A stretch of 64,000 nt of DNA from positions 124,001-188,000 of the forward strand of contig NZ_AEUX02000008.1 of NCBI RefSeq assembly GCF_000188015.2, in the 5' to 3' direction. The notes under the pieces were generated by a model. That model worked only from the letters and a program-made list of their open reading frames with translations, had not been told where the DNA came from and searched no databases. Positions 1-10,306 of this stretch are shown here, piece after piece. Within the stretch, counting starts at the first letter, position 1. Every line of letters begins with the position of its first letter. The translations under genes were made by a program, and so were the position numbers. Source of the stretch: Streptococcus ictaluri 707-05 (GTDB taxonomy: Bacteria > Bacillota > Bacilli > Lactobacillales > Streptococcaceae).

Positions 1-1910
1 CCAATATGAGTAAACCTCAAATGGTAGCTGCTTCATCTCAAACATCAGTACCAGGGGCTAATGATCCTCACCATCATTATATCTTTAATCCGGCAGACAT
101 TGTGGCTGAAGACGCTTTAGGTTATACGGTTCGCCATGGCGATCATTTCCATTATATCTTGAAGAGTTCACTTGGTGGAGCTGTGAACTACAAACCACAA
201 GCACAATTAGTGACGATTTCTAATCCAAATCAGCGTTATTCAGGTGTTCATTTTGCAACAAGTGATGGCTTTTTATTTGATGGAACAGGTATTATTGGTC
301 GCACAGCTCAAGGCTTGTTGGTTAATCATGATGGTCATACCCATGTGGTGACTTATGATAGTATTCGTCATAGCAAATAGGCTCACTTAATTGAAGAAAA
401 ACAAGAAGCTCCTGCTAAGAAAGAGCGTTCTGCTGAGTTAAGCAAAGAAATTGAATTGAAGAAAGCTCATTTAGCGAAATCAGTTGGTATTTCAGTGGAT
501 AGCATCCAAGTGGAAGAAAGTGAAGAAGTTATTGTCTTGATTTACCCACATGGTGATCACTCCCACTCAACTGCCTTGGATGAAATTTCGTTAGATAAAC
601 CTTTTGATCCTCATGCTCATTCTCATGCTCAAGATCGAATTGGGATGGCTACATTGAAACGTATTGGTTTTGATGATGAAGTGATTATGGATATCTTACA
701 TGCTGATGCTGAAACACCTTTCCCATCTAAAGAAAGAGATGAAGCTAAGATGCGTGAGTGGTTGAAAACAGTGACCAAGTTAAATATTGGTCAACGTCAA
801 AACCCATTAAAACGTTTTGGATTGAACTTAATGCCAAACTTAGAAGTTTTAGGAATCGGTTTTACTCCAATTGATGATATCACTCCTGTTTTCCAATTTA
901 AAAATCTAAAACAACTTTGGATGACTCAGACAGGGATTAGGGATTACTCATTCTTAGAAAAAATGCCTCTACTTGAGGGACTAGATATTTATCAAAATAA
1001 TTTGAAAGATCTTAGCTTCTTAAGCAAATACAAACAGTTAACGCTTGTAGCAGCGGCTGACAATGAAGTGGAAGATATTACTGTCTTAGGTGAATTACCA
1101 AACCTTAAATTCTTAGTTTTGAGTAATAATAAGATTTCAGACCTTAAACCTTTAGAGAAACTAGCGCAGATTGAAGAATTGCATCTCGATAATAACATGG
1201 TGACAGATCTTACTCCTGTGTCAAACAAAGAAAGTCTGAAAGTTATTGATCTTTCTAAAAACAAAACAGTAGACATGTCTAGCTTGAAAGCTCCTAATCT
1301 AGAAACTTTGATGTTAAACGAAACGAATGTGACTAGCTTAGACTTCTTAGCTAATAATCCAAGTCTTCAAACTTTAAATATTAACCAATCAAAACTAGTA
1401 AGTCTATCTGGTATTGAAGCCTCTCAGGGCATTGATCGACTTGAAGCTAAAGAAAATCAAATCAAGTCTCTTGCCTTAGCGAATAAGCAAACGACCTTAC
1501 GCTCATTAGACTTAAGTGGTAACCAAGTTTCAAACTTGGAAGGAATCAATCAATTGACAGCTTTAGAAAATCTTAGTCTGTCTAAAAACCAATTGACTAA
1601 TCTTAATCTGTCTGAGAAAAACACAAGTGTGACTAGTCTTGATGTTAGTCATAATCAGATTCCACTAAAAGATCTTGAGTTAAATGAGAATAAGATTCCA
1701 GTGGCAATCGCAGACAATTTTGTTTTAGTTAATGAAGGTTCTATTGTTGGAAATGGTACGGATCAAGAAAAAGCTGAAATAGCAGAGAAAACAAAGCATC
1801 AAGTAGCAGAAGAAGCACAAGCGCATGACGACCATGACTATGACCATGAACATGAACATGAACACGATGATGAGCATGACCACAATCGTGACCACCATCA
1901 CGCTCATTAA
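1..1910 (+). pseudogene. slr: Slr-like histidine-triad, leucine-rich-repeat surface protein, broken by an in-frame stop (5' end outside window)
   Basis: The frame is open from the window edge, so the N-terminus and any lipoprotein signal lie upstream. A TAG at 378-380 interrupts it, and the same frame resumes at once and runs to 1910, so this is one gene with a nonsense codon (SK*AH; CAG is the likely parent codon). Histidine-triad motifs (HGDHFH, HDGHTH, HGDHSH) come first, then about 12 leucine-rich repeats (about 800-1700), then a His/Asp/Glu-rich tail (1828-1907) that could bind zinc. Streptococcal Slr and Pht proteins are surface-exposed and linked to zinc uptake or host binding. Re-initiation inside the second part would make a protein without a signal peptide. 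The family call is firm; loss of function is inferred. Confidence 0.85.
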
Positions 1911-1946
1911 TGTAAGGATTAAGTGCACATAGGCTTCTTACTGACT

Positions 1947-1975
1947 AAGACCCTCAATTGTTATTGAGGGTCTTT
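1947..1975 (+). terminator. Rho-independent terminator of slr
   Basis: A 12-bp perfect stem (AAGACCCTCAAT / ATTGAGGGTCTT) with a 4-nt loop is followed by a T run. It separates slr from metK. Confidence 0.9.
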
Positions 1976-1996
1976 TTGAGACTTAAATATGAAGAA

Positions 1997-2028
1997 TTGC
2001 TAGAAATAAACTTAAAAAATGTTATAAT
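1997..2028 (+). promoter_or_regulatory. metK promoter (extended -10)
   Basis: TATAAT at 2023-2028 is preceded by TG at 2020-2021, an extended -10. A poor -35 (TTGCTA, 1997-2002) lies 20 bp upstream. The predicted transcript starts near 2035, just before the riboswitch. Confidence 0.65.
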
Positions 2029-2040
2029 AGATAGGTTAAT

Positions 2041-2176
2041 GAGTCCCGAAAAGGCATCAACTAAAGCAAATCATTAAATTGCTGTGTTTAAGATTAGTAT
2101 CCGAAATAGTAGTTGGTGGTTCTTTGTAACTTTTTAACTCACATATTGTGAATTGATTTCTTTATTAAAAGGGGGA
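2041..2176 (+). promoter_or_regulatory. SMK box (SAM-III) translational riboswitch of metK
   Basis: The leader begins GAGTCCCGAAAAGG. Its GTCCC (2042-2046) is complementary to GGGAC in the metK Shine-Dalgarno region (2172-2176). A second helix pairs GGCATCAACTA (about 2053-2063) with TAGTTGGTGGT (about 2109-2119). This is the SMK layout, in which SAM binding hides the ribosome binding site. SMK boxes are established upstream of metK in Lactobacillales. The fold was made by eye; the sequence between the arms is species-specific. Confidence 0.85.
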
Positions 2177-2183
2177 CATTTTT

Positions 2184-3380
2184 ATGTCAGAACGTAAACT
2201 TTTCACGTCTGAATCAGTATCTGAAGGACATCCAGATAAGATAGCAGACCAAATTTCAGATGCCATTTTAGATGCTATTTTAGCAGAAGATCCTGATGCC
2301 CATGTGGCAGCTGAGACTTGTGTTTATACAGGATCAGTCCATGTTTTTGGTGAAATTTCAACATCTGCTTATGTGGATATTAATCGTGTGGTTCGTGATA
2401 CCATCGCTGAGATTGGCTACACCGAAGCAGAATATGGCTTTTCAGCTGAATCTGTTGGCGTCCATCCATCCTTAGTAGAACAATCTTCAGATATTGCCCA
2501 AGGGGTCAACGAAGCTTTAGAAGCGCGTGAAGGACAAAAAGATGATTTGAACTTGATCGGTGCTGGCGACCAGGGCTTGATGTTTGGTTTTGCGGTTAAT
2601 GAAACACCAGAATTAATGCCATTGCCTATTTCATTGTCTCATCAGTTGGTTCGTCGATTAGCTGAGTTGCGTAAATCAGGTGTTATTAGTTATTTGCGTC
2701 CAGATGCTAAGTCTCAGGTTACAGTTGAGTATGATGAAAATGACAAACCAGTTCGTGTGGATACTGTGGTTATCTCAACCCAACACGACCCTGAAGTGAG
2801 TAACGAGCAGATCCGTCAAGATGTCATTGAACAGGTGATTAAAACGGTTATTCCAGCCCATTACCTTGATGAAGCAACAAAATTCTTCATTAATCCAACT
2901 GGACGATTCGTCATCGGTGGTCCTCAGGGAGATTCAGGTTTGACGGGACGTAAAATCATCGTAGATACCTATGGTGGTTATTCACGTCACGGTGGTGGTG
3001 CCTTTTCAGGTAAGGATGCGACAAAAGTTGACCGCTCAGCTTCCTATGCAGCCCGCTACATTGCTAAAAACATTGTTGCTGCAGAATTAGCCACTAAAGC
3101 AGAAGTACAATTAGCTTATGCCATTGGTGTGGCGCAACCGGTATCTGTTCGTGTAGATACTTTTGGTACTTCACGCGTTTCAGAGGCAATTCTAGAAGCT
3201 GCTGTTCGTCAGATTTTTGATTTGCGTCCAGCAGGTATTATTCAAATGCTAGACTTGAAACGTCCGATTTATAAACAAACAGCAGCTTATGGTCACATGG
3301 GTCGAACTGATATTGATTTACCGTGGGAGAAATTGGACAAAGTCTCAGCATTACAAGAAGCAGTGAAAACGTTAGCTTAA
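2184..3380 (+). CDS. metK: S-adenosylmethionine synthetase
   Basis: The 398-aa protein has the usual MAT length. It makes SAM from methionine and ATP in the cytosol. The N-terminal GHPDK motif (residues 16-20) and the GAGDQG loop (about 126-131) are present, as is the family motif GGGAFSGKD. The ATG start follows GGGGG at 2171-2175 with good spacing; this ribosome binding site is itself part of the riboswitch, so SAM should repress translation. The gene is monocistronic, with its own promoter and terminator. Confidence 0.98.
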   Translation: MSERKLFTSESVSEGHPDKIADQISDAILDAILAEDPDAHVAAETCVYTGSVHVFGEISTSAYVDINRVVRDTIAEIGYTEAEYGFSAESVGVHPSLVEQSSDIAQGVNEALEAREGQKDDLNLIGAGDQGLMFGFAVNETPELMPLPISLSHQLVRRLAELRKSGVISYLRPDAKSQVTVEYDENDKPVRVDTVVISTQHDPEVSNEQIRQDVIEQVIKTVIPAHYLDEATKFFINPTGRFVIGGPQGDSGLTGRKIIVDTYGGYSRHGGGAFSGKDATKVDRSASYAARYIAKNIVAAELATKAEVQLAYAIGVAQPVSVRVDTFGTSRVSEAILEAAVRQIFDLRPAGIIQMLDLKRPIYKQTAAYGHMGRTDIDLPWEKLDKVSALQEAVKTLA

Positions 3381-3393
3381 GTTGTAATTATCA

Positions 3394-3429
3394 GAAAAAA
3401 AGATGGAAATGTAGATTTCTATCTTTTTT
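3394..3429 (+). terminator. metK terminator
   Basis: An imperfect A-rich/T-rich hairpin (AAAAAGATgGAAAT / ATTTCtATCTTTTT) ends in a T run. Confidence 0.75.
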
Positions 3430-3493
3430 TGATGAAAGATTTATCTTAAGTAGGGCTGAGAACTGGGGTATTTAAAAGGTAAGGTGTAGATAT

Positions 3494-3522
3494 TTGAAAT
3501 AGCTAACTAATTATGTTAGAAT
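3494..3522 (+). promoter_or_regulatory. murA promoter
   Basis: TTGAAA (3494-3499), a 17-bp spacer, and TAGAAT (3517-3522) with an extended TG at 3514-3515. Confidence 0.7.
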
Positions 3523-3560
3523 AAAAAGGTTGAATTCTAGTATAAGAAAGTTTTGGATGT

Positions 3561-4820
3561 ATGAGAAAAATTGTTATTAATGGTGGAAAAACCTTATCGG
3601 GGGAAGTGGCAGTTTCAGGAGCAAAAAACAGTGTAGTAGCTCTGATTCCTGCTATTATTTTAGCTGATGATATTGTGACCTTAGATGGCGTCCCTGCAAT
3701 CAGTGATGTGGACAGTTTAGTGGACATCATGGAACTAATGGGAGCTAAGGTCACTTATCAAGACGATACCTTAGTCATTGATCCTAGAGCTGTGGAAAAT
3801 AAACCAATGCCTTATGGTAAGATCAATAGCTTGAGAGCTTCCTATTATTTTTATGGTAGTCTCTTAGGGCGTTTTGGTCAGGCCACAGTTGGCTTGCCAG
3901 GTGGATGTGATTTGGGACCAAGACCTATTGATCTTCACCTTAAGGCTTTTGAAGCAATGGGGGCAGAAGTTTCTTACGAAGGTGAAAATATGAAGCTTTC
4001 CACTAATGGGAAAAAGCTTCATGGAGCTCACATCTATATGGATACAGTTAGTGTGGGAGCTACTATTAATACAATGATTGCTGCAGCCAAAGCTTCTGGT
4101 AAGACTGTCATTGAGAATGCGGCTCGAGAACCAGAAATTATTGATGTGGCTACTCTTTTAAACAATATGGGAGCTCATATCCGTGGTGCTGGTACCGACA
4201 TGATTGTCATTGAAGGTGTCGACAAGTTACATGGCACTAGACACCAGGTTATTCCTGACCGTATTGAAGCGGGAACCTACATTGCCTTGGCTGCTGCTAT
4301 TGGAGAAGGGGTCAAGGTTACCAATGTTCTTTATGAGCATTTAGATAGCTTTATTGCCAAGTTAGAAGAGATGGGTGTCCGAATGACAGTTGAAGAAGAT
4401 GCTGTTTTTGTGGAAAAGCAAAGCAAGTTAAAAGCTGTCACTATTAAAACATCTCCTTACCCTGGCTTTGCGACAGATTTGCAACAACCTCTAACGCCTT
4501 TGCTTTTAAAGGCAGAAGGGCGTGGAAGCATCATTGATACTATTTATGAAAAACGTACTAACCATGTTCCGGAATTGGCTCGAATGGGGGCTGATATCTC
4601 TGTTTTGGGTGGTAAGATTGTTTTTCAAGGCCCAAATCACTTAACGGGAGCACAAGTTAAAGCAACTGATTTGCGTGCTGGTGCTGCATTAGTTACTGCG
4701 GGATTGATGGCCGAAGGTCGCACTGAAATCACTAACATCGAATTTATTTTACGCGGCTATGCCAATATTATTGATAAATTAGTGGCGTTAGGAGCAGACA
4801 TTAGCTTAATAGAAGACTAA
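3561..4820 (+). CDS. murA: UDP-N-acetylglucosamine 1-carboxyvinyltransferase
   Basis: This 419-aa enolpyruvyl transferase does the first committed step of peptidoglycan synthesis, moving enolpyruvate from PEP to UDP-GlcNAc. Lys22 (SGAKN) and catalytic Cys116 in [12 protein letters not shown] are present, so it is MurA rather than the related AroA, and the Cys that fosfomycin modifies is kept. Low-GC Gram-positives usually carry two paralogues; I cannot say whether this is MurA1 or MurA2/MurZ. The ATG at 3561 has only a weak upstream Shine-Dalgarno sequence. The gene is monocistronic. Confidence 0.95.
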   Translation: MRKIVINGGKTLSGEVAVSGAKNSVVALIPAIILADDIVTLDGVPAISDVDSLVDIMELMGAKVTYQDDTLVIDPRAVENKPMPYGKINSLRASYYFYGSLLGRFGQATVGLPGGCDLGPRPIDLHLKAFEAMGAEVSYEGENMKLSTNGKKLHGAHIYMDTVSVGATINTMIAAAKASGKTVIENAAREPEIIDVATLLNNMGAHIRGAGTDMIVIEGVDKLHGTRHQVIPDRIEAGTYIALAAAIGEGVKVTNVLYEHLDSFIAKLEEMGVRMTVEEDAVFVEKQSKLKAVTIKTSPYPGFATDLQQPLTPLLLKAEGRGSIIDTIYEKRTNHVPELARMGADISVLGGKIVFQGPNHLTGAQVKATDLRAGAALVTAGLMAEGRTEITNIEFILRGYANIIDKLVALGADISLIED

Positions 4821-4850
4821 AAAGATTGGAATTTCATTCCAATCTTTTTT
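4819..4850 (+). terminator. murA terminator
   Basis: A perfect AAAAGATTGGAAT / ATTCCAATCTTTT hairpin with a 3-nt loop and a T tail. Confidence 0.9.
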
Positions 4851-4962
4851 AGTTGTCTGATGATTATGTAACTTTAAAATAAAATTATCAGATGATTTTA
4901 GAGATAAAAAGGTTATTTTTACCATTTGTTTAAAAAAATAGAGAAATTAAGCTAAAATTCAG

Positions 4963-4991
4963 TTGACAATTCATCCGATGAATAGTAAGAT
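4963..4991 (+). promoter_or_regulatory. Promoter of the glucuronide locus with a UxuR-type operator in its spacer
   Basis: TTGACA (4963-4968), 17 bp, TAAGAT (4986-4991). The spacer is almost wholly filled by the palindrome ATTCATCCGATGAAT (4969-4983). The same core recurs in the promoters at 11038 and 16302. Two weaker half-site matches (TCTGATGA near 4856-4863 and ATCAGATGAT at 4887-4896) lie upstream, about 32 bp apart. The likely ligand is the GntR protein encoded at 10307. Binding here would block RNA polymerase. Confidence 0.8.
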
Positions 4992-5004
4992 AAAAGGGTA
5001 AAAT

Positions 5005-5018
5005 AAAAAGCGCTTACA
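5005..5018 (+). promoter_or_regulatory. Probable cre site (CcpA)
   Basis: AAAAAGCGCTTACA fits the core of the Gram-positive cre consensus (WAARCGYTWNCW) at all 12 core positions. It lies about 10 nt after the predicted start site, where CcpA would act as a roadblock, so the locus is probably catabolite-repressed. Confidence 0.65.
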
Positions 5019-5051
5019 AATAGGCGTTGTCATAAAAGGGGGATTTCTCTA

Positions 5052-6596
5052 ATGGAGAAAACAATTGATCAAAGGGTTGAAGAAGTTAGCTATAATCAAG
5101 CTGAGGTTTGGCAACTGGTCTTATTTGCACTAAATAATGCCTCAACCAATATTTACCTATTTGCCTTTATGTTTGTCACTTACTTTTCGACAGGTGTTTT
5201 AGGCCTAGCGGCTATTTTTGTCAGTCAGATTATGGGATACATCCGTATTTTTAATGGTTTTATTGATCCTGCTATCGGAATTATGATTGATAAGACTGAT
5301 ACAAAGTTTGGTAAATACCGTCCTATTCTAATAATTGGTAATATTATCACAGCCTTATCACTGATCTTGTTATTGGCCTTAAGAGGAGCAGATGAAAGTA
5401 TTCGATTCCCGCTCTTTATTTTAGTTTTGATTGTGCATAAAATTGGTTGCTCTATGCAGCAAACCATCACTAAAGCAGGTCAAACAGCTTTGACAAATGA
5501 TCCTAAGCAACGTCCTATTTTTAATATTGTCGATGCTATTATGACAACGTCATTAATGACTGGTGTTCAATTTGTGGTTTCTGGTTTCCTAGTTCCTAAG
5601 TTTGGTAATTTTACGCCAGAATTCTTTAATGTCTTAATTTATGGTACCATTGTCATCTCAGCTATTCTAGCTACTTTGGCAGTGATTGGTATTTGAAGCA
5701 AAGATAGAAAAGAATATTTTGGGTTAGGGGAAAATACTCAAAAAACAGAGTTGAAAGATTATCTGAAAGTCATAAAAGGTAATAAACCGCTTCAAGTGCT
5801 TTCTATTGCAGCAGCCTTGGTTAAATTCTCTGTACAATTCTTTGGTGATTCAGTTGTTATGGTTATGCTTTATGGCATTGTCTTTGGTAACTATGCTTTA
5901 TCTGGTCAGTTTTCACTTTTACTCGTGATTCCAGGGGTTTTAATCAATATTTTCTTCTCAACTATGGCTCGTAAAAAAGGGTTGCGCTTTTCATATGTTA
6001 AATCCTTGCAAATTGGGATGATTTCCTTGTTAGCCTTTTGTGCGGTCCTTTATTTTGGACGTATTGGTGATCTAAGCTTGTCTCATCTTAATCTTTACAC
6101 TGTTGGTTTTATCTTGACTTACATGTTTGCACGATTTGCGTCAAGTGCTCCAGCCAGTTTGGTTTTAACGATGGGGGCCGATATTTCAGATTATGAAACG
6201 TCTGAATCTGGTCGATACGTCTCAGGGATGATCGGTACGATTTTCTCACTAACGGATTCTATTGCTTCTTCTTTTGCGCCAATGGTAGTGGGTGTTGTCT
6301 TAGCAACTATTGGATTTGCCAAATCTTTCCCAACTATGGAAACACCTCTTACAGCAGAGCTAAAAATGGCGACTCTAATTCTTTTAGCTGGTATTCCTTT
6401 CTTGTCGTTGGCAATTGCCTTGTTCCTAATGAAATTTTATAAACTAGATAAAGAAGAAATGGTTCGAATTCAAGAAAAAATTCAAGTCATGAAAGCAGCA
6501 GTTTCAAAAGAACGTGCTAAAGACATTGCACGAAATGTGCCACTATCAGATATGGATTATGTTGACGTGACACAATATCCTATTGATAAGGATTAG
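5052..6596 (+). pseudogene. GPH-family (MFS) glucuronide:cation symporter, broken by a nonsense codon
   Basis: One continuous frame of about 514 codons is interrupted only by TGA at 5694-5696 (VIGI*SKDR); TGG is the likely parent codon. The protein resembles the glycoside-pentoside-hexuronide symporters (UidB/YicJ type), with about 12 hydrophobic segments and the early motif GxxxDxTDTKFGKYRP (near residue 75-90). It heads the glucuronide locus and would import free or conjugated glucuronides. The ATG at 5052 follows AAAGGGGG. The first part alone holds only about half of the membrane segments, so transport is probably lost. Confidence 0.85.
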
Positions 6597-6605
6597 TTTT
6601 GATAA

Positions 6606-6634
6606 TGGCTACTTCAAAAGGAGTAGCTATTTTT
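6606..6634 (+). terminator. Weak hairpin between transporter and kdgK
   Basis: GCTACT / AGTAGC stem with a T-rich tail. It may lower, rather than stop, read-through into kdgK. Confidence 0.45.
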
Positions 6635-6671
6635 CTTCTTTAAGATGATTGACCATACAAGGAGGTTTTCA

Positions 6672-7638
6672 TTGAAAAAAATAGTCTCGCTAGGAGAAAT
6701 CTTATTACGTTTATCCCCCTCTCAGTACCAAACCCTGACTCAAGCAACACGATTAGATTGCCAGTTTGGTGGGTCAGAGTTGAATGTTCTGTCAACTTTG
6801 GCTCAGTTAGGGCACAAGGTTTCCTTAATATCCGCCATTCCCAAAAGTGATTTGGGACAAATGACTAAGACCTTTTTATTTTCTCATCAGATTGGTCAAG
6901 AATTTCTGATTGAAAAGGGAGATCGTTTAGGTCTTTACTATTACCAAAAAGGTTTTTCACTTCGTTCGAGTCGTGTGACTTATGACCGTAAATATTCTGC
7001 TTTTTGGGAATCACAATTATCCGATTATCAGCTAGATCATGTCTTTCAAGGTGTTGATTGGTCCCACGTGTCTGGCATAACACCTGTTTTGACACAAGAG
7101 CTTTATGAGATGACTCATCTCTTGATGACAAAAGCTAAAGAGCAAGGGTTGACCGTTTCTTTTGACCTTAATTTTAGAGCTACTTTGTGGGATGACTTTC
7201 AAGAAGCTAGACAGGCGCTATCTCCGCTTGTTGCTCTAGCTGATCTCTGTGTAAGGAATAGAACCACTTAGCTTGATAGGTGAAGATGGATCTGATTTAA
7301 AAGATCAATTAGGACTTAAGAGACCTTATGAAGATCACAAATTGTTAGAAGAGGTTCTGTCTCAATTGAGCGCTACTTATGGTGTCAAAAGCTTCGCTTT
7401 TACCCAAAGGGAAATGGGCCATACCAATGAATACCTTTTAAAGGCTTATCTCTATCAAGATGGTCATCTTTATCAAACGCCTAAAACAGGTATTCAAGTT
7501 CTAGACCGCGTTGGGACAGGAGATGCCTTTACAGCGGGCATTATTCATGGCATGCTGGAAAAAGAAAGCCCTCAAAGGGTCCTTGATATTGCCATGGCAA
7601 GTTTCCAATTTAAGCATACTATAGAAGGTGATAGTAAC
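6672..7638 (+). pseudogene. kdgK: 2-dehydro-3-deoxygluconokinase, frameshifted and 3'-truncated by an IS
   Basis: PfkB-family sugar kinase that phosphorylates KDG to KDPG, the fifth step of glucuronate catabolism. The start is probably TTG 6672, because AAGGAGG ends 6 nt upstream, rather than the ATG at 6645. The PfkB N-terminal GGSELN and the C-terminal DRVGTGDAFTAG (catalytic Asp) motifs are present but in different frames. The frame shifts near 7250-7262 (a 2-nt loss fits best). After HTIEGDSN the gene meets the IS left end, whose terminal TGA supplies the stop. About a dozen C-terminal residues are missing compared with family length. Confidence 0.85.
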
Positions 7639-7706
7639 TGAATAGGTTACACTAAACTAGACAGAATTTATAAAGTGTTCTACACTAAAGAAAATAGGAG
7701 AATATT

Positions 7707-7997
7707 ATGTCTAGAAAAATACGTCGCCACTTCACCGATGACTTTAAGCAACAAATCGTTGACCTTCACAATGCAGGGATGAAACGAAGTGAGCTTATCA
7801 AAGAATATGAGTTAACCCCATCAACCTTCGATAAGTGGGTACGTCAGGCTAAAACAACTGGTTCCTTTAAAACTATTGATAATCTTACAGATGAGCAGCG
7901 TGAACTGATTGAACTCCGAAAGCGTAATAAAGAACTCGAAATGCAGTTAGATATCCTAAAGCAAGCGGCGGTGATTATGGCACGAAAAGAGAAGTAA
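7707..7997 (+). CDS. IS3-family transposase OrfA
   Basis: 96 aa. The N-terminal half is a helix-turn-helix (DDFKQQIVDLHNAGM... TPSTFDKWVRQ) and the C-terminal half is a leucine-zipper-like coil (LTDEQRELIELRKRNKELEM). It binds the IS ends. The run CGAAAAGAG near 7981-7989 is where a -1 shift would lead into the OrfB frame (GTKREVITANKDKY...). Confidence 0.9.
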   Translation: MSRKIRRHFTDDFKQQIVDLHNAGMKRSELIKEYELTPSTFDKWVRQAKTTGSFKTIDNLTDEQRELIELRKRNKELEMQLDILKQAAVIMARKEK

Positions 7998-8032
7998 TCA
8001 CTGCTAATAAAGACAAATATAGCATTTCAGCC

Positions 8033-8812
8033 ATGTGTCGTTGGTTGAACATTCCTCGTTCTAGCTATTACTACAAGGCTGTTAAACCAGTCTCTGAAGC
8101 GGAACTTGAAGAAAATATCAAAGCTATTTTTCTCGAAAGTAAGGCCAGATACGGGGCTAGGAAAATCAAGAAATGTTTGGAAAATGAAGGCATCCAGCTG
8201 TCTCGTCGTCGGATTCGTCGCATCATGCACAAACTCAACTTAGTATCCGTTTATCAGAAAGCAGCCTTCAAGCCACATTCAAAAGGGAAGAATGTGGCAG
8301 CTATTCCTAATCACTTAGCCAGACAATTTCATCAAGAAAAGCCTCTAAATGCTTTAGTAACAGACTTAACCTACGTTCGTGTCGGTAATAGCTGGGCTTA
8401 TGTTTGCTTGATTATTGATCTCTTCAATCGTGAAATCATCGGTTTGTCAGTTGGTTGGCATAAGACCGCCGAATTGGTTAAACAAGCGATTCAGAGCATC
8501 CCTTACGCTCTGACCAAGGTCAAGATCTTCCATTCTGATCGTGGGAAGGAGTTTGATAATCAGCTGATTGATGACATGTTGGAAGCTTTTGGAATCAATC
8601 GTTCTCTAAGCCAAGCAGGCTGTCCCTATGACAATGCGGTAGCTGAGAGCACCTATCGCGCTTTCAAAATTGAATTTATTCATCAAGAAACCTTTCAGTC
8701 ACTGGAAGAATTAATCCTTAAAACGAAAGATTATGTGCACTGGTGGAATTACCATCGCATTCATGGCAGTCTCAACTACCAGACACCCATGACATGGAGA
8801 TTAATTGCTTAA
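8033..8812 (+). CDS. IS3-family transposase OrfB (DDE integrase core)
   Basis: 259 aa from the first ATG; the true product is probably an OrfAB fusion made by -1 frameshifting. The rve domain keeps its catalytic triad: Asp in LVTDLTYV, Asp in FHSDRGKEF, and Glu in AVAESTYRAF. An HTH_21-type segment precedes it. With both inverted repeats and an intact triad, the element may still be mobile. Confidence 0.9.
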   Translation: MCRWLNIPRSSYYYKAVKPVSEAELEENIKAIFLESKARYGARKIKKCLENEGIQLSRRRIRRIMHKLNLVSVYQKAAFKPHSKGKNVAAIPNHLARQFHQEKPLNALVTDLTYVRVGNSWAYVCLIIDLFNREIIGLSVGWHKTAELVKQAIQSIPYALTKVKIFHSDRGKEFDNQLIDDMLEAFGINRSLSQAGCPYDNAVAESTYRAFKIEFIHQETFQSLEELILKTKDYVHWWNYHRIHGSLNYQTPMTWRLIA

Positions 8813-8860
8813 AGAAAAAAGCACTTTATAAATGTTGTACAGAAAAGTGTTGCCTTTTCA

Positions 8861-10263
8861 CTTTAGATTACACTACACTTCCGGTTGGTAACTATAGTGA
8901 AGAGATTCAAAAGGATGGTACTTTGAAAAAAGTGGTCAAAGAAAACTTTGATTTCTTTAATTATGCAGGTATTCATCGTCCGGTCAAATTGATGGTTCGT
9001 CCTAAAATTCATATTTCAGATATCTTGATAGAAACGGAACTTTCAGATGATTTAACAGCTGCAGAAATTAAGGTCTCAGTTGAAACATCTGCTCCAGTTG
9101 ACCAAATTAAGATTTCTTTATATGATCAGGAGCATCAAATCGTAGCAGAGGTTCAAAATGGTATTGCCAAGATAGAAAAAGTGCGTCTGTGGGAAGTTTT
9201 GGACCCTTACCTTTATAGTGCTCAGGTGAGCTTACTTAAAGATGGTCAAGTACTTGACTGTTACGAAGAGTCTTTTGGAATTCGCAGTATCACAATTTCA
9301 GATGGTCAATTCTTGCTTAACCAAAAACCAGTTTATTTTAAAGGATTTGGGAAGCATGAGGATACCTTTATTAATGGACGTGGCTTAAATGAAGCCGCTA
9401 ATCTCATGGACATGAACCTTCTTAAAGAAATTGGAGCTAATTCTTTCCGAACCTCTCACTATCCTTACTCCGAAGAAATGATGCGACTAGCGGATCGAAT
9501 GGGGATTCTAGTGATTGACGAGGTTCCTGCTGTTGGGTTATTTCATAACTTTACAGCCTCACTGGATCTGTCTGGGAAAGATAATGGCACTTGGTCTGTC
9601 ATGAAGACTAAAGAAGCCCATCAAAAAGTTATAAAAGAACTCGTTAAACGAGATAAAAATCACCCTTCAGTGGTGATGTGGGTAGTGGCTAATGAACCAG
9701 CTAGTCATGAAGAGGGTGCCCATCAATACTTCGAACCTTTGATTGCTCTTTTTAAAGAATTAGATCCTCAAAAACGGCCAGTAATGTTGGTTAATATCTT
9801 GATGGCAACTCCAGACAAAGATAAGGTAATGGACTTGGTTGATGTGATTTCATTAAATCGCTATTATGCTTGGTATGTAGACCATGGTGACTTGGTAAAA
9901 GGAGAAGCAGGGCTACGTCAAGAATTAAATGAATGGCAAGAGAAGTTTCCTGACAAGCCAATTCTGATGACAGAATATGGTGCGGATACTTTGCCAGGAC
10001 TTCACTCAATCTGGGATATCCCCTATACTGAGGAGTTTCAATGTGACTTTTATCAAATGACTCACAGTGTTTTTGATGAAATTCCCAACTTAGTAGGTGA
10101 GCAGGTATGGAATTTCGCTGATTTTGAAACCAATTTGATGATTTTACGTGTTCAAGGAAATCATAAGGGACTTTTTTCGCGTAACCGTCAACCTAAGCAA
10201 GTCGTTAAAGAATTTAAGAAACGCTGGACAGCTATTCCTAACTATTATTACAAGAAAAAATAG
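8861..10263 (+). pseudogene. gusA: Beta-glucuronidase (GH2), 5' truncated by the IS3 insertion
   Basis: Homology begins at LDYTTLPVG (codon at 8863), just after the IS right end, and runs to the native C-terminus. E. coli GusA has an equivalent stretch near residue 130, so about 130 N-terminal residues of the sugar-binding domain are gone. The acid/base Glu (VANEPASH) and nucleophile Glu (LMTEYGAD) remain. The open frame extends upstream into the IS (to 8743) in a frame unrelated to orfB, so no native start is left. The enzyme would release glucuronate from beta-glucuronides; it is almost certainly inactive here. Confidence 0.9.
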
Positions 10264-10306
10264 TGTACAATAGGACTAGTAGTATTAGAAAGAAAAGGAT
10301 GATGAT

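Larger units (their letters stand above)
7639..8860 (+). mobile_element. IS3-family (IS150-like) insertion sequence, 1222 bp
   Basis: The ends are inverted repeats starting TGAATAGGTTACACT on the left; the reverse complement of the right end reads TGAAAAGGCAACACT. The similarity continues to TTTATAAAGTG, about 39 bp with mismatches. Inside are an orfA/orfB pair in -1 relation. No target duplication flanks it (AAC on the left, CTT on the right). The parts of kdgK and gusA that meet it are both truncated, so a deletion next to the element is likely. Confidence 0.9.

Noticed and set aside
992..1928. Minus-strand ORFs opposite slr
   Set aside because: They are shadows of the leucine-rich and His-rich coding regions, with no ribosome binding site or known domain.
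8743..8862. An N-terminal extension of gusA reading into IS3
   Set aside because: It is out of frame with orfB and encodes IS sequence unrelated to GH2; chance open frame.
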